Part shown: positions 49,601 to 59,510 of the stretch, piece after piece
How the letters are laid out: the number at the start of each line of letters is the position of its first letter
Numbering within the stretch: the first letter of the stretch is position 1
Assembly (NCBI GenBank): GCA_036346275.1
Contig: CM070715.1
Span: forward strand, 71,721,667 to 71,785,666
Length of the DNA: 64,000 nucleotides
Source: Otatea glauca
Lineage: Eukaryota > Streptophyta > Magnoliopsida > Poales > Poaceae
Reading direction: 5' to 3'
Translations under genes and position numbers: made by a program
Notes under the pieces: generated by a model
What the model was told of the DNA's origin: nothing
Database searches by the model: none
The model's input: only the letters and a program-made list of their open reading frames with translations

Positions 49601-50220
49601 CTCGGTGAAAAATATCAATTTATCATTGACACCCTAAATGTATATAGCACATATATATACGATAGTTTTCCTTATTATATATATTGAAATACCTTGCTAA
49701 TTCCAACTCTGATAATTACCATTCATACTAACGCATCACACAGGGCATTCGCACGGTTTCGAAAGAAGCAACAAGGAGATTTCGAGAACGAATTTGATGT
49801 ACAATTAATCACTCGAGTACGTATTAAAGAATATTAATATGCCGTAATGTTTTTCATCCCAATAATCGTGTTCTTTTCAAATTTCATCGCAGTTCTACAA
49901 ATGACGGGTGGAAACAACTTATGTGGCTATTATGTGTGCCACTATATTCAAAGTATTATCCACGGTGATGTGCCGACAACCAACGCCGAGGTAGTGTGCA
50001 CATGTCAATTTCTTAGTACTTACACTTTAATAATTACATGTCCAGAGATTTATTTACCTCCCGCTTTGTCATTAACGTCGATGTGCAAGGCGTGATCCCG
50101 CCGCACCGGGTTGCGACAATCCAAGAACAACTCATCGGCTTTATTGTCGGCGAGATTGTATCCACCAAAGCGAGTTCCACGCAAATGATTGGAGAGATTG
50201 TCCCAAATAAGGACAAGTGA
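46678..50220 (+). pseudogene. CACTA-3 second gene (TNPA position): Transposase_24-like plus C48-like protein
   Basis: The ATG at 46678 opens MAQPGRGDPTFDEGE, soon followed by a stop. Next readable parts are FTFPQGSEDKAKKF and MATMFQAWKTSLDRKYV (about 47.2-47.3 kb), then a frame at 47584-48303 with ALENPEHPGRTRGMGKLT, W+YGF+KD and a Gln/Glu-rich helix-like stretch (VYQLEQELRATQVSIGD). That is the Transposase_24 signature and aligns with 10502-10990 in CACTA-2. A proline-rich linker (48.33-48.6 kb) precedes FYRGDNNIWLEFDDLYNIY (49.1 kb) and the C48 domain. It probably bound the repeats, as TnpA does in En/Spm; this is inference. Stops and shifts make it a likely pseudogene, although the second half is well preserved. 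Confidence 0.75.
49273..50220 (+). pseudogene. Ulp1-like (peptidase C48) exons of the CACTA-3 second gene
   Basis: Exon-like segments carry CRKENIFNVGFIDPEIVNEF (49.29 kb), the His block HWIILVIKLD (His codon at 49539-49541), MIIVQDSK with the likely Asp (about 49.57 kb), GNNLCGYYVCHYIQ with the catalytic-type Cys (49922-49924), and RVATIQEQLIGFIVGEIV (50.1 kb, stop at 50218). His, Asp and Cys are all present in C48 order. AT-rich gaps with AG/GT borders separate them, so this is a multi-exon protease domain fused to the transposon protein. Confidence 0.75.
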
Positions 50221-50514
50221 ACTGACATCAACGCTCGACCAAGGGCACAAAGAGCGACGCACGCAAGAAATGAGCTCAAGATTCGCCTTTTATTCTTTGA
50301 AACTTGTAAAAGTGGCTTATTATTTCATGTGTTCATCAACTTGTTCATTTTTAGTCAGAATTATCTGAATGAATACTCATGACTAATATATATATATTTA
50401 AGTGTGTTAAAAAAACTCATGAAGTTCTATTTATTTTAATTGTCAAAATCTATATCAAAAACCCCTCTGAAAAAACATATTCTATATTGAATATAATCAA
50501 AACGCTATGCTGTC

Positions 50515-50745
50515 AGACTCTTCACAAGCGGTTGGTAACTCCAACCGCTTGTGGAGAGAGCCTCTCCACAAGCGGTTCGTAACACCAACCGCTTTTGGAG
50601 AGAACCTCTCCACAAGCGGTTGGTAACACCAACCGTTTGTGGAAATGTCAAACCGCTTGTGATACCTGACGGGGTATCACTCGCGGTTTCTTACAAGCGG
50701 TTCTAAAACCGCTTCTGAAAGTGATTTCGAACCGCTTGTGCATGC
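50515..50745. repeat. right subterminal repeats of CACTA-3
   Basis: About ten copies of CACAAGCGGTTGGT / ACCAACCGCTTGTGG form head-to-head palindromes and end before the right TIR at 50741-50761. Confidence 0.9.
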
Positions 50746-52305
50746 CCGATCCGCAGTAGTGGGCAGAGGAGGTTGGCCGGATGGCTCCAGCAATGAGCGC
50801 CAGAGTTGGGGAAGAAGGTCGCAGCGGCGGTGGAGCTTCGGGCTCTCAGAGCTGAAACCAAGTAACAAGAAGTGATCAATGAGGACTATAGGTTCTCTTG
50901 GTAAGAGGAATTTGAAAATAGCTTACATGGGCACCTCAATTGAGTTTGCCTTGCGCTCTCTGCTCACAGAGCTCCTCAGAGCTTTAATGGTTTAATAGCC
51001 AGTCAAGAGGGAACAGAGAGCGTGGGGAAGTTTAACATGTCTAGGGCAAGGCTTAAGTAGGCTAGGGGAGAGGATACTCGGTGTGAAGCATGATTCTCAA
51101 CCAAGGGGAAGACGAGATTGCACAGGGTACCTTACAGCTTTCGGCATAAATGGCGCTCACGTCGGCTCAGAGGTGACGACAGGGTAGTAGCACATGAAGT
51201 AGTCTTTAAGCGGGGCATGTGCTTAGCTCGGCGTAGGCGGCAGGTGAGATAGGATGGCTTGACCGTGGTCATGGTGCAAGTTCAAGGGGCGACGGGGCAT
51301 GTTGTGCCGTGGCAGGGTAAGGGAGGGCGCAGTGGCTACCGCCTCAAGGAAACGACGGCAATGTGGCGTGGGTCTCCTAGCATCAGGTGAGAGGGTCACG
51401 AGAGCTCTGCCGCGGCAAAGGAAAAGGGAGGCAGAGGCTACCATGGCAGTGATCTCACGCTGAGGGGAAAAAGGAAGAGGAGGAAGGGCATTGACAGGTG
51501 GGCCAGGGGTCCACCGATAGAGAGACGAGGAGAGGCCACGATTGCCAGTGGGCCAACGAGATGGGGAAAAAGTATGTGACTGCTAGATGGGCTGGTGCGG
51601 TCAGTGAGGCAACCGACTGCCACTCGGGCCCACACAGTAGTGAGACAAGAAAAGGGATAAGGAGAAATTAAGTTTTGAATTTTCTGGTGGCCCTTCCTTT
51701 CAAGATTTTTGTAAGTGTCCAACCGAGTTAGAAAATTTTGAAAATGTTTTTGGATGATCCTGAGGCATCAATAATGTCTCCATAAAATTTTTAGATGATT
51801 ATCAAGCCTAAGGAATTTTTAGAAATGCTGACAGGGCTACTGTCCTAATAAAAACCTTATCTTCTTTGATTTTCTATAGGTTTTAAATTGAGTTCAAAAT
51901 TATTGAGAATTGTTCTTTAGGGTTATGAGGTGCTGAAATTGTTACCATAAAAATTTCAGAGCATGATCATACTTGTGGATTTTTATAGAAATCTGAAAGT
52001 GGCTATGTTTTCCTTTAAAGTAGCTATTATTAATTTTCCTTAAGTATTAAATGAACTTAAAAATTCCTGAAACTTTTTTTAGATGATCTGAATGTTATTT
52101 AGGATTTATGGGAATTTTTTCAGACTTTGTGATTTCCTAGAACTATAGTTTGAATTTCAAAAGCGCTTCTAGGTTAAAACAAATTAAAGGCATATTTCTT
52201 AATTGCAATAATCCCATAAATTCCAGAAAAATACCAAAATTCAAATTAAGATCAAATTGAATGCATAAACTTCCACTTCATTTTTCTTAACTTTGGGATG
52301 TTACA

Positions 52306-52548
52306 CTAATGATATTATTTACTAAATTCAAATATATACAAATATTGTCTAGTTTTTAAGATTTCGTTGTAAAGAACACGATGATTGAAACGAATGGTGA
52401 ATTGGATGCTCGGTTCAAAAGATATGTTTATTTGAATTTTTGGATTGAAAAAACAAAACCCCTTGTTAGCGTGCGCTGACTGCCTTTGATGGGCTTCATC
52501 GGCGCAGCCTAGCAGCGCCATGACAGCAAACCCACAACGTCTCTTGCG
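52306..52548. other. non-coding spacer
   Basis: This is the flank of the solo LTR, with no gene that I can support. It ends in the duplication CTCTTGCG (52541-52548) of the next element. Confidence 0.5.
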
Positions 52549-54004
52549 CAAGGTTCAAAATTTCGGCGAATTTCGGCGAAATTTTGCCAAAATTTCGGAC
52601 CACCCCGAAATCTCAAGTACCGGCCAGAAAAAAATTTAAAAAGATTTGAAATTGCTACAGTAAAATCCAAAATTTCGTGTTTTTGGCCGGTTTTGAAAGT
52701 TTTAGGGCCGGATTTGGTCCAATAACCCTTAGAAAAGTCATCTCCTATGAAAATTTGTTGAAAAACCTAGTTTTTTAAACATTTTAAAATTTTGGCAGAA
52801 ACACTGTCAGATTTTTATAAACTTTTACAAGCATGATAATAATCTTAAATTTTATGGTACTATCCATAGTAGATTAGGATCATACATAAAAAATTTAAAA
52901 ATAATTTAACTTCATTTGTTATCTTTAAAAAATCAAAAACAGAATGAACATAATTGGGACAGTTATATTGTCAGAACTTTATAAATTTTGTTGAGTGTGA
53001 TTATGATATAATTTTTTTTTGAGAGATTAATAATTGACTCAGTAACATTATATAAATTTTTCAAAAAATTTAAACTTTGTTTGTTTGGTCAATCAAATCT
53101 ATGTAAGCATTGAACTTCGTTTGTTATATTATATTTCAAAAATCAAAAAGAAAAGAACATAAATGGTACTGTGCCTTGTAAGAATTTTATAAATTCACTG
53201 GAGTGTGATCATGAATCACAATTTTTATGGGATATTAAGAACTTCCTTATCACCATTATTTAAAATTTTCAAAAAATTTTATGGTTTACATAATTTTTCA
53301 TTTTGTTTAAGTTTGCCGGTAAGCCTTTTAACATGGCAGTAGTACTGTTCGAATTTTTAAAAATTCATACAGTTTGATAATCATCTAAAATTTTATGAGA
53401 GAATTATAGATACATCATAACCATGTAAAAAAAATTTCAACAGTTTCTAACTTCATTTGTATCATTTTCCATTCGGATCAAACTTGTCGGTCAGTGTTCT
53501 ATCAGGACAGCGCCACTCTACGAATTTTTAAATATTCCTCACATGTGAAAATCAGCTGAAATTTTTATGAGAACATTAGTTATGGATCATAACCATGCAC
53601 AAAAAATTTCAACAGTTTATAACTTGATTTGTACCATTTTCCACTCCAATCAAACTTGTCGGTCAGTGTTTTATCAGGACAGTACCACTCTCCGAATTTT
53701 TAAAAATTCCTCAGATGTGATCATCAGCTGAAATTTTTGTGAGAACATCAGCATTGTGTCAGGAACCTTCAAAACAAATTTCAAAAATTTTCGATAATGT
53801 TTAGACCACTTTTCAGCCAGTGCAAAAAACCCAAAATTTCAGAAATTTCGCCCAAAATTTCGGGTTTTTTCGCCGAATTTCGGTTTTTTTTCCGGATTGG
53901 ATCGGATTTGAATTTTCAAATTCAAATTTTGTCCGATCTAATTCCGAAATTTTGTTATCCGGTCCGGGGCGAAATTTATTCCGAAACCGAAATTTGAAAC
54001 CTTG
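52549..54004. mobile_element. non-autonomous hAT-like element (1,456 bp)
   Basis: The ends CAAGGTTCAAAATTTCGG and CCGAAATTTGAAACCTTG are inverted repeats, flanked by a perfect 8-bp duplication CTCTTGCG (52541-52548 and 54005-54012). Inside the TIRs are runs of the near-palindrome TTTCGGCGAAATTTCGG. The AT-rich interior has no transposase. A homologue lies reversed at 29.9-31.3 kb. Confidence 0.82.
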
Positions 54005-54511
54005 CTCTTGCGTACGTAACCCAGTTCAGCCATACACAAAAACGCTAATGGTAGTAGTTTGCTCATGCGGTCCCCGGTGACGATGTGCCATTCCATCCAT
54101 CAGCCTGGAGATCGCTGCTCTGCGTAGCGGCGCGCATAGAGCAGATACATCGGCCTACATAACCTCCTAGCTCCCTACGAACCTTGTACACCAAGCAAGA
54201 GACCCCCGCCGCACCAATGGAGCGCGCCAATCTTCTCCTGCTGCTCGGCTTCCTCGCGGCCGCGGCCACCGTCGGGGCGTAGACAGGGGACGCAGCAGCG
54301 TCGTCGTCGTGCGATCCCTCAAGCCTCGCCACCCAGGTGGCGCTCTGCTGCGTGCCCGAGGTGGCCACCGCGCGGTGCTGCGTTGCCGTTGGTGGCCTCC
54401 GTTGACCTCCGCGGCTGCGTCTGCCGCGTGGCCGCCGAGATGCCACTCATCGTTGCCGGGTTCAACGCCACGAAACTCGTCGAGTTCTACACCGCCTGCG
54501 GAGGTCGCGGC

Positions 54512-54864
54512 TGTTACATGTAATCCTGATTGGGAAAGTCTGTTGCAGTTTTTGATAGCCGATAGCTTAGTTTGTTATTTGTTGGTTTGGTAGTTGTCGG
54601 TTTGGTAATAGTTTCTAACTATAGGAGTCCGATTCGACTTAGAGTCGTTTTGAATTGAGTTGTAATCTGCAACTGCATCTTATATGTAAAAACTATAAAA
54701 AGGTGAATATACCCAGAGAAAAGCTGTGAAGTTTTGCAGCACCAAAATCTTGTGTATCCTCTGCTTCGTGAGTTTGTTCTCGTTCTGAACTTCAGAGAGT
54801 TTACTCTGAATCTGTCTTCAAAAGTCTGGAAGCAGAGGGCCTGTTGATTTGGCTGCTTCCAACA
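54512..54864 (+). repeat. 5' LTR of the young copia element
   Basis: 353 bp, with a TATA box in AACTATAAAAAGG (TATAAAA at 54694-54700). Confidence 0.95.
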
Positions 54865-54866
54865 CT

Positions 54867-54878
54867 TGGTATCAGAGC
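54867..54878 (+). promoter_or_regulatory. primer binding site (initiator Met tRNA)
   Basis: TGGTATCAGAGC lies two bases after the 5' LTR and is the standard copia primer site. Confidence 0.95.
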
Positions 54879-54917
54879 TTGGTGAGTTTTTCCAAATCTA
54901 TTACAAGGTTCAGGTTT

Positions 54918-56532
54918 ATGGCTCCTCCATCGCAGCAAGCAGTGAAGGAGGCAGGCGGAGTGCCGATTTCTTTCCCGATGCTTACAGCGTCCTCATACAC
55001 GGTATGGGCGATTAAGATGGAGGCCTTGATGGATGCCCAGGGAATCTGGGAAGCCATAGAACCTAAGGCTGGTGTAGCCGTAGAAGAACAGACTGACAAG
55101 AAGGCGAAAGCTTTCCTCTTTCAGTGTATACCTGAAGATCTTCTTCTGCAAGTCGCCAAGAAGAAGAACGCAAGAGAAGTCTGGGAAGCTTTGAGAACCA
55201 GATTTCTAGGTGCTGATCGAGTGCAAAAAGCACGGCTTCAAACTTTGAAAAACGAATTTGGAACCTTGCGGATGAAGGAAGAGGATTCAGTAGATGGATT
55301 CGCCGGAAAATTGAGCAGTATGGCGGCCAAGTACAGCAGCCTTGGCGCCACACTTGATGATGCATCGTTGGTTAAAAAGCTTCTGGACTCAGTGCCAGAG
55401 AAGTTCTTCCAGCTCGTAGCATCAATTGAGCAATATTCAGATCTTGATGATATGCCGTTTGAAGATGCCATTGGGCGACTCAAGGCATATGAAGAGCGTG
55501 TTCGGCTACGTGCTGGCAATGGCTCTGGGAGCACTGAAGGGCGACTTACAAGCTGAATGGCAGTCACGCCAAAAAGGTGGCAGTAGCAGGGAGACACCCG
55601 CCAGCGGCAAGAGTTATGGCAGCAAATCGGAAGGGCAAGGTCGAGGAGCATGGCGCGGCAGAGGGCGAAGCCGTGGCCGTGGCAAAAGCTTCTATGGAGG
55701 TCGGCATGACTCAAGAAGCAATAGCAACACAACAAGGGATAAAAGCCACATAAAATGCTTTAACTGTGACAAACTTGGGCATTATGCATCAGAATGCCGG
55801 TTTCCCAAGCGCAAAGAAGATGAAGCACATTTATCCCATGCACAAGAAGATGAGCCAGCGCTTTTATTGTCAGTATGTGAGCACCCCTCTACTGGCATGA
55901 TCCTACTAAATGAAGACAAGGTAATCCCTGAGAGGTTACCTTCAGACCACAAGGACCAGAAGGGGCTATGGTATTTAGATAATGGCGCAAGCAACCACAT
56001 GACTGGGCAACGGTCGTTTTTCATAGAACTCGATGAAAGTGTGGTTGGGCAAGTGCGCTTTGGAGACGGCTCAATGGTGCAGATTCAAGGAAAAGGCTCA
56101 GTATTGCTTGAGTGCAAGAATGGCGAACATCGTCTTATCATGGAGGTGTATTATATTCCTAGTTTGTGCAGCAATATTTTGAGCCTTGGACAATTTACAG
56201 AAGCAGGCTGTAGGGTGGAACTTGCTGGAGACATGTTGAGTATACATGATCGGGAAGGCAAGTTACTTTTGAATGTCAGGCGATCACACAATCGGCTGTA
56301 CAAAATCTTGCTGAATATTACTATGCCATTGTGCCTCTCAGCTTGCATTGAAGAGCCAGCATGGTTGTGGCATGCACGCCTCGGCCATTTAAATTTTCAA
56401 GCTCTAAAGGATATGGTAGCCAGTAACATGGTACAGGGAGTGCCGAGGACCAATCATATTACACAAGTGTGTGAAGGTTGTGTTTTTTCTAAACAATGTC
56501 GACAACCATTTCCTTCACATGCCTTGTACTGA
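54918..56532 (+). pseudogene. copia gag, protease and pre-integrase region
   Basis: I choose the ATG at 54918 (MAPPSQQAVKEAGG) rather than the one at 54849, which lies in the LTR. Gag shows TASSYTVWAIKMEALMDAQG and SAKAF-like core blocks (UBN2 type). Between about 55,530 and 55,556 the frame must shift by one to continue (AEWQSRQKGG, an Arg/Gly-rich stretch), so there is a small indel. The zinc knuckle CFNCDKLGHYASEC lies near 55760, protease WYLDNGASNHMTG near 55975 (Asn where Ser is more usual), and pre-integrase LWHARLGHLNFQAL with CEGCVFSKQ near 56370-56490. A TGA at 56530 ends the frame where an Arg would be expected; the next frame is in phase. Confidence 0.9.
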
Positions 56533-56541
56533 GCAGAAACT

Positions 56542-59148
56542 TTGCTGGAGCTAGTTCACGCGGATTTATGTGGACCAATCACACCAAAGACAACAGCAGG
56601 TAATCAGTATTTCCTGCTCTTGGTAGATGATTGTAGCCGTTATATGTGGGTATACTTCCTAAAGTCAAAAGATCAGGCATTTGCTGCATTTAGAAAGTTT
56701 AAGATGCTTGCTGAAAATGAGATTGGTCATAAACTAAAAATACTGAGGACTGATCGAGGTGGGGAGTTCGTATCTCAACAGTTCTCAGAGTATTGTGCAG
56801 AGGAGGGGATACAACGTCACCTCACTGCACCTTATACACCACAACAAAATGGAGTGGTAGAACGTCGTAATCGTTCAGTGTTAGGGATGACAAGATGTCT
56901 ACTCAAGACAATGGCTGTGCCCGGGGAATTGTGGGCTGAGGCAGTTAGACATGCTGTCTATTTACTAAATCGTGTGACAACTAAAGCGCTGAAGAAAACT
57001 ACTCCCTATGAAGTTTGGAAGGGAAGGAGACCGAATCTTGAACACCTCAAGATATTCGGGTGTAAGGCATATGTAAAGGTTCCTGCAAGTCAAACTCGAA
57101 AGCTTGATGATCGAAGCAAACAGATGATTTATCTCGGAGTTGAGGAAGGAAGCAAAGCACATCGACTACTCGATCCAGAGGGAAAAAGGATTTGTGTTAG
57201 CCGCGATGTGATTTTTGATGAAAAGGAAAAGTGCAGCTGGGAGTGGCTGAATGGAGACAATTCGGTATCAACTGAATTTACTGTACATCTTCCAGCAATG
57301 TCTGAAGAAACAGATCTTGCACAATCTGGAAACGCTACAGAGATGCCGCAGCAAAGTTCAAGTCCAGATTCATCTGTTGCAGAAGTACCCTCAATACAGG
57401 TTCCCACATCGCCTAATTCTGAAGAAGTGCCGGCACCCTTGTCACCGGTTGCTGCAACTGAAGGAGTCTCTGAACTAATGCCACTGTCGCCAGGAACTAT
57501 TTTGTCTGAATCAACTCCAGCAAAGTACAGATCCTTGGCAGAAATTTATGAAGAAACAGAAGGGGTCTACTCATTTGATGAGTTGAATTTGGCAGCTCTT
57601 GATGAGCCAACAACATTTCTTGAAGCTGCAAACAGCAAGGAGTGGGCAAAGGCGATGCAGAGCGAGTTTGATTCAATTGAAAGAAATAAGACTTGGACCC
57701 TGGTTGAGCTACCTGCTGGAGTAAAACCGATTGGCTTGAAATGGGTATATAAGTTAAAGAAGAATGCAACTGGAGAGATTGTAAAGTACAAGGCTAGATT
57801 GGTTGCAAAGGGATATGTGCAGCAAAAGGGAATCGATTTTGAGGAGGCATTTGCTCCAGTTGCTAGAATGGAGACTGTGAGATTATTGTTAGCATTGTCG
57901 GCACAGAAGGGATGGCAGGTGCATCATCTCGACGTCAAGTCAGCCTTTCTCAATGGAGAGCTTCAAGAAGATGTATATGTATCTCAACCGGAGGGATTTA
58001 TCATTGCCAAGAAGGAAGACAAGGTGTACAAGTTGTCCATAGCACTTTATGGATTGCGGCAAGCGCCTAGAGCCTGGAACACACGTTTAGACCTAACATT
58101 GAAGAATCTTGGTTTTCAGAGATGTCCTCAAGATCAGGCAGTGTACAAGCGATGTACTGGAAAAGGCTTGGTCATTGTTGGAGTGTATGTAGATGACTTG
58201 ATCGTGACTGGAGAAAATCAGAAAGAGATTCAGGCTTTCAAGGATCAAATGAAAAAGGAGTTTGAGATGAGTGATTTGGGAACCCTCTCATATTATCTGG
58301 GAATAGAAGTGCAGCAAACAGGTAATGGCATAATCCTGAAACAATCTGGGTATGCAAAAAAGGTTTTGCAACAAGCAGGTATGTGGGAATGCAACTCAAC
58401 TAAATATCCAATGGAACCGAAGCTGCAATTGACCAAGGATGAAGAAGGAACTCCAGTGAATGCGACTGATTATCGGCATTTAATTGGATGTTTGCGATAC
58501 CTGCTGCATACCCGGCCAGATTTGAGTTATGCAGTAGGGATAGTTAGTAGGTATATGGAGGCACCTAAGCAAAGTCATTTGTCGGCTGTCAAGCAGATCT
58601 TGCGGTATGTAAGAGGAACAATTGATTTTGGTATTGTTTACAATGGAAGAGGTGATGGCAGACTGATTGGTTACAGTGATAGTAACCTGGCAAGTGACCT
58701 TGATGATAGAAGAAGTACTACCGGGATGGTATTCTACTTCTCGGGATGCCCAATCACATGGTGTTCTCAAAAACAGAAAACGGTTGCATTGTCTTCTTGC
58801 GAGGCAGAGTTTATGGCTGCAGCAGCCACGGCTTGTCAGGCTGTGTGGTTGAGGAGTCTGCTAAGTAATCTGACAGGTTGTGAGTTGGAGAAAGTGCTAC
58901 TGAAAGTTGACAACAAGTCGGCAATAGCACTTATGAAGAATCCTGTGTTTCACGGGAGGAGTAAACACATTGATATGAAATATCACTTCATTCGGGAGTG
59001 TGTAGAAAATAGAGTGATTTCAGTTGATCATGTCAGCACTGAAGAACAACGTGCAGACATTTTAACTAAAGCACTTGCTAGAGTTAAATTCGCTGAGATG
59101 CGAGACTTGCTGGGTGTAAAGAGCATCACTGGTGAAAATCAGGATTAA
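56542..59148 (+). CDS. copia integrase, reverse transcriptase and RNase H (868-codon open frame)
   Basis: This long frame is the intact 3' two thirds of the polyprotein, in phase with the upstream frame across one stop at 56530-56532. The integrase core has HADLCGPI (residues about 6-13), VDDCSRYMW (28-36), RTDRGGEF (about 70) and TPQQNGVVERRNRS (about 100-113). Reverse transcriptase begins near residue 383 (LKWVYKLKKN), with KARLVAKGY, FAPVARMETVR, HHLDVKSAFLNGEL (about 463) and the catalytic YVDDLIVTG (about 549). RNase H has SDSNLASDLDDRRSTTG (about 711), SSCEAEFMAA (about 753), KHIDMKYHF and ADILTKAL (about 839). All motifs are intact. The ATG is internal; the natural start is gag, so this part would be made only by readthrough, reinitiation or a relative's protein. 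Confidence 0.93.
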   Translation: MLELVHADLCGPITPKTTAGNQYFLLLVDDCSRYMWVYFLKSKDQAFAAFRKFKMLAENEIGHKLKILRTDRGGEFVSQQFSEYCAEEGIQRHLTAPYTPQQNGVVERRNRSVLGMTRCLLKTMAVPGELWAEAVRHAVYLLNRVTTKALKKTTPYEVWKGRRPNLEHLKIFGCKAYVKVPASQTRKLDDRSKQMIYLGVEEGSKAHRLLDPEGKRICVSRDVIFDEKEKCSWEWLNGDNSVSTEFTVHLPAMSEETDLAQSGNATEMPQQSSSPDSSVAEVPSIQVPTSPNSEEVPAPLSPVAATEGVSELMPLSPGTILSESTPAKYRSLAEIYEETEGVYSFDELNLAALDEPTTFLEAANSKEWAKAMQSEFDSIERNKTWTLVELPAGVKPIGLKWVYKLKKNATGEIVKYKARLVAKGYVQQKGIDFEEAFAPVARMETVRLLLALSAQKGWQVHHLDVKSAFLNGELQEDVYVSQPEGFIIAKKEDKVYKLSIALYGLRQAPRAWNTRLDLTLKNLGFQRCPQDQAVYKRCTGKGLVIVGVYVDDLIVTGENQKEIQAFKDQMKKEFEMSDLGTLSYYLGIEVQQTGNGIILKQSGYAKKVLQQAGMWECNSTKYPMEPKLQLTKDEEGTPVNATDYRHLIGCLRYLLHTRPDLSYAVGIVSRYMEAPKQSHLSAVKQILRYVRGTIDFGIVYNGRGDGRLIGYSDSNLASDLDDRRSTTGMVFYFSGCPITWCSQKQKTVALSSCEAEFMAAAATACQAVWLRSLLSNLTGCELEKVLLKVDNKSAIALMKNPVFHGRSKHIDMKYHFIRECVENRVISVDHVSTEEQRADILTKALARVKFAEMRDLLGVKSITGENQD

Positions 59149-59157
59149 GGGGGAGAT
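59147..59157 (+). promoter_or_regulatory. polypurine tract
   Basis: AAGGGGGAGAT overlaps the end of the polyprotein stop codon and touches the 3' LTR. Confidence 0.9.
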
Positions 59158-59510
59158 TGTTACATGTAATCCTGATTGGGAAAGTCTGTTGCAGTTTTTG
59201 ATAGCCGATAGCTTAGTTTGTTATTTGTTGGTTTGGTAGTTGTCGGTTTGGTAATAGTTTCTAACTATAGGAGTCCTATTCGACTTAGAGTCGTTTTGAA
59301 TTGAGTTGTAATCTGCAACTGCATCTTATATGTAAAAGCTATAAAAAGGTGAATATACCCAGAGAAAAGCTGTGAAGTTTTGCAGCACCAAAATCTTGTG
59401 TATCCTCTGCTTCGTGAGTTTGTTCTCGTTCTGAACTTCAGAGAGTTTACTCTGAATCTGTCTTCAAAAGTCTGGAAGCAGAGGGCCTGTTGATTTGGCT
59501 GCTTCCAACA
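59158..59510 (+). repeat. 3' LTR of the young copia element
   Basis: 353 bp. The differences from the 5' LTR are G to T in GTCC(G/T)ATTCG and A to G in GTAAAA(A/G)CTATA. Confidence 0.95.

Larger units (their letters stand above)
34416..50761 (+). mobile_element. CACTA-3: CACTA transposon with a nested copia element (16,346 bp)
   Basis: The left end CACTACTACAGAACTGGGCAT and the right end, which reads CACTACTGCGGATCGGGCAT on the minus strand, are imperfect TIRs. They are flanked by GGC on both sides (34413-34415 and 50762-50764). Excluding the nested element it is about 9.9 kb. Plus-strand order: left repeats with a long hairpin, TNP2 gene, internal repeat array, GC-rich leader, second gene with Transposase_24-like and C48-like regions, right repeats. 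The TIRs resemble CACTA-2 but the subterminal motif (AAGCGGTT) is different, so they are sister families. Confidence 0.93.
31462..52305 (-). mobile_element. solo gypsy LTR, about 4.5 kb, split by CACTA-3
   Basis: The minus-strand LTR start (TGTAACATCCC, plus-strand GGGATGTTACA) ends at 52305 and the LTR end (GGGTCTCGACA) lies at 31462. Both outer flanks carry the duplication CTAAT (31457-31461 and 52306-52310). The two halves, 31462-34415 and 50762-52305, total 4.5 kb once CACTA-3 is excluded. The half near 32.1 kb has the CCGCGAGCATGGC block also found in the other gypsy LTRs of this window. No internal domains are present, so it is a solo LTR. Confidence 0.88.
54512..59510 (+). mobile_element. 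young, nearly complete Ty1/copia retrotransposon (4,999 bp)
   Basis: Identical-length 353-bp LTRs (54512-54864 and 59158-59510) start TGTTACATG and end CTTCCAACA. They differ at only two positions. The 5-bp duplication GCGGC is perfect (54507-54511 and 59511-59515). The primer site TGGTATCAGAGC and polypurine tract AAGGGGGAGAT are intact. The gag-pol frame is full length but has one frameshift in gag and one stop before integrase. At 1.3e-8 substitutions per site per year, two differences correspond to roughly 0.2 million years. Confidence 0.97.

Noticed and set aside
55426..55556. Possible programmed frameshift between gag and pol of the young copia element
   Set aside because: Copia elements normally make one polyprotein, no slippery site was recognised, and a second lesion (stop at 56530) is also present, so a small indel is more likely.
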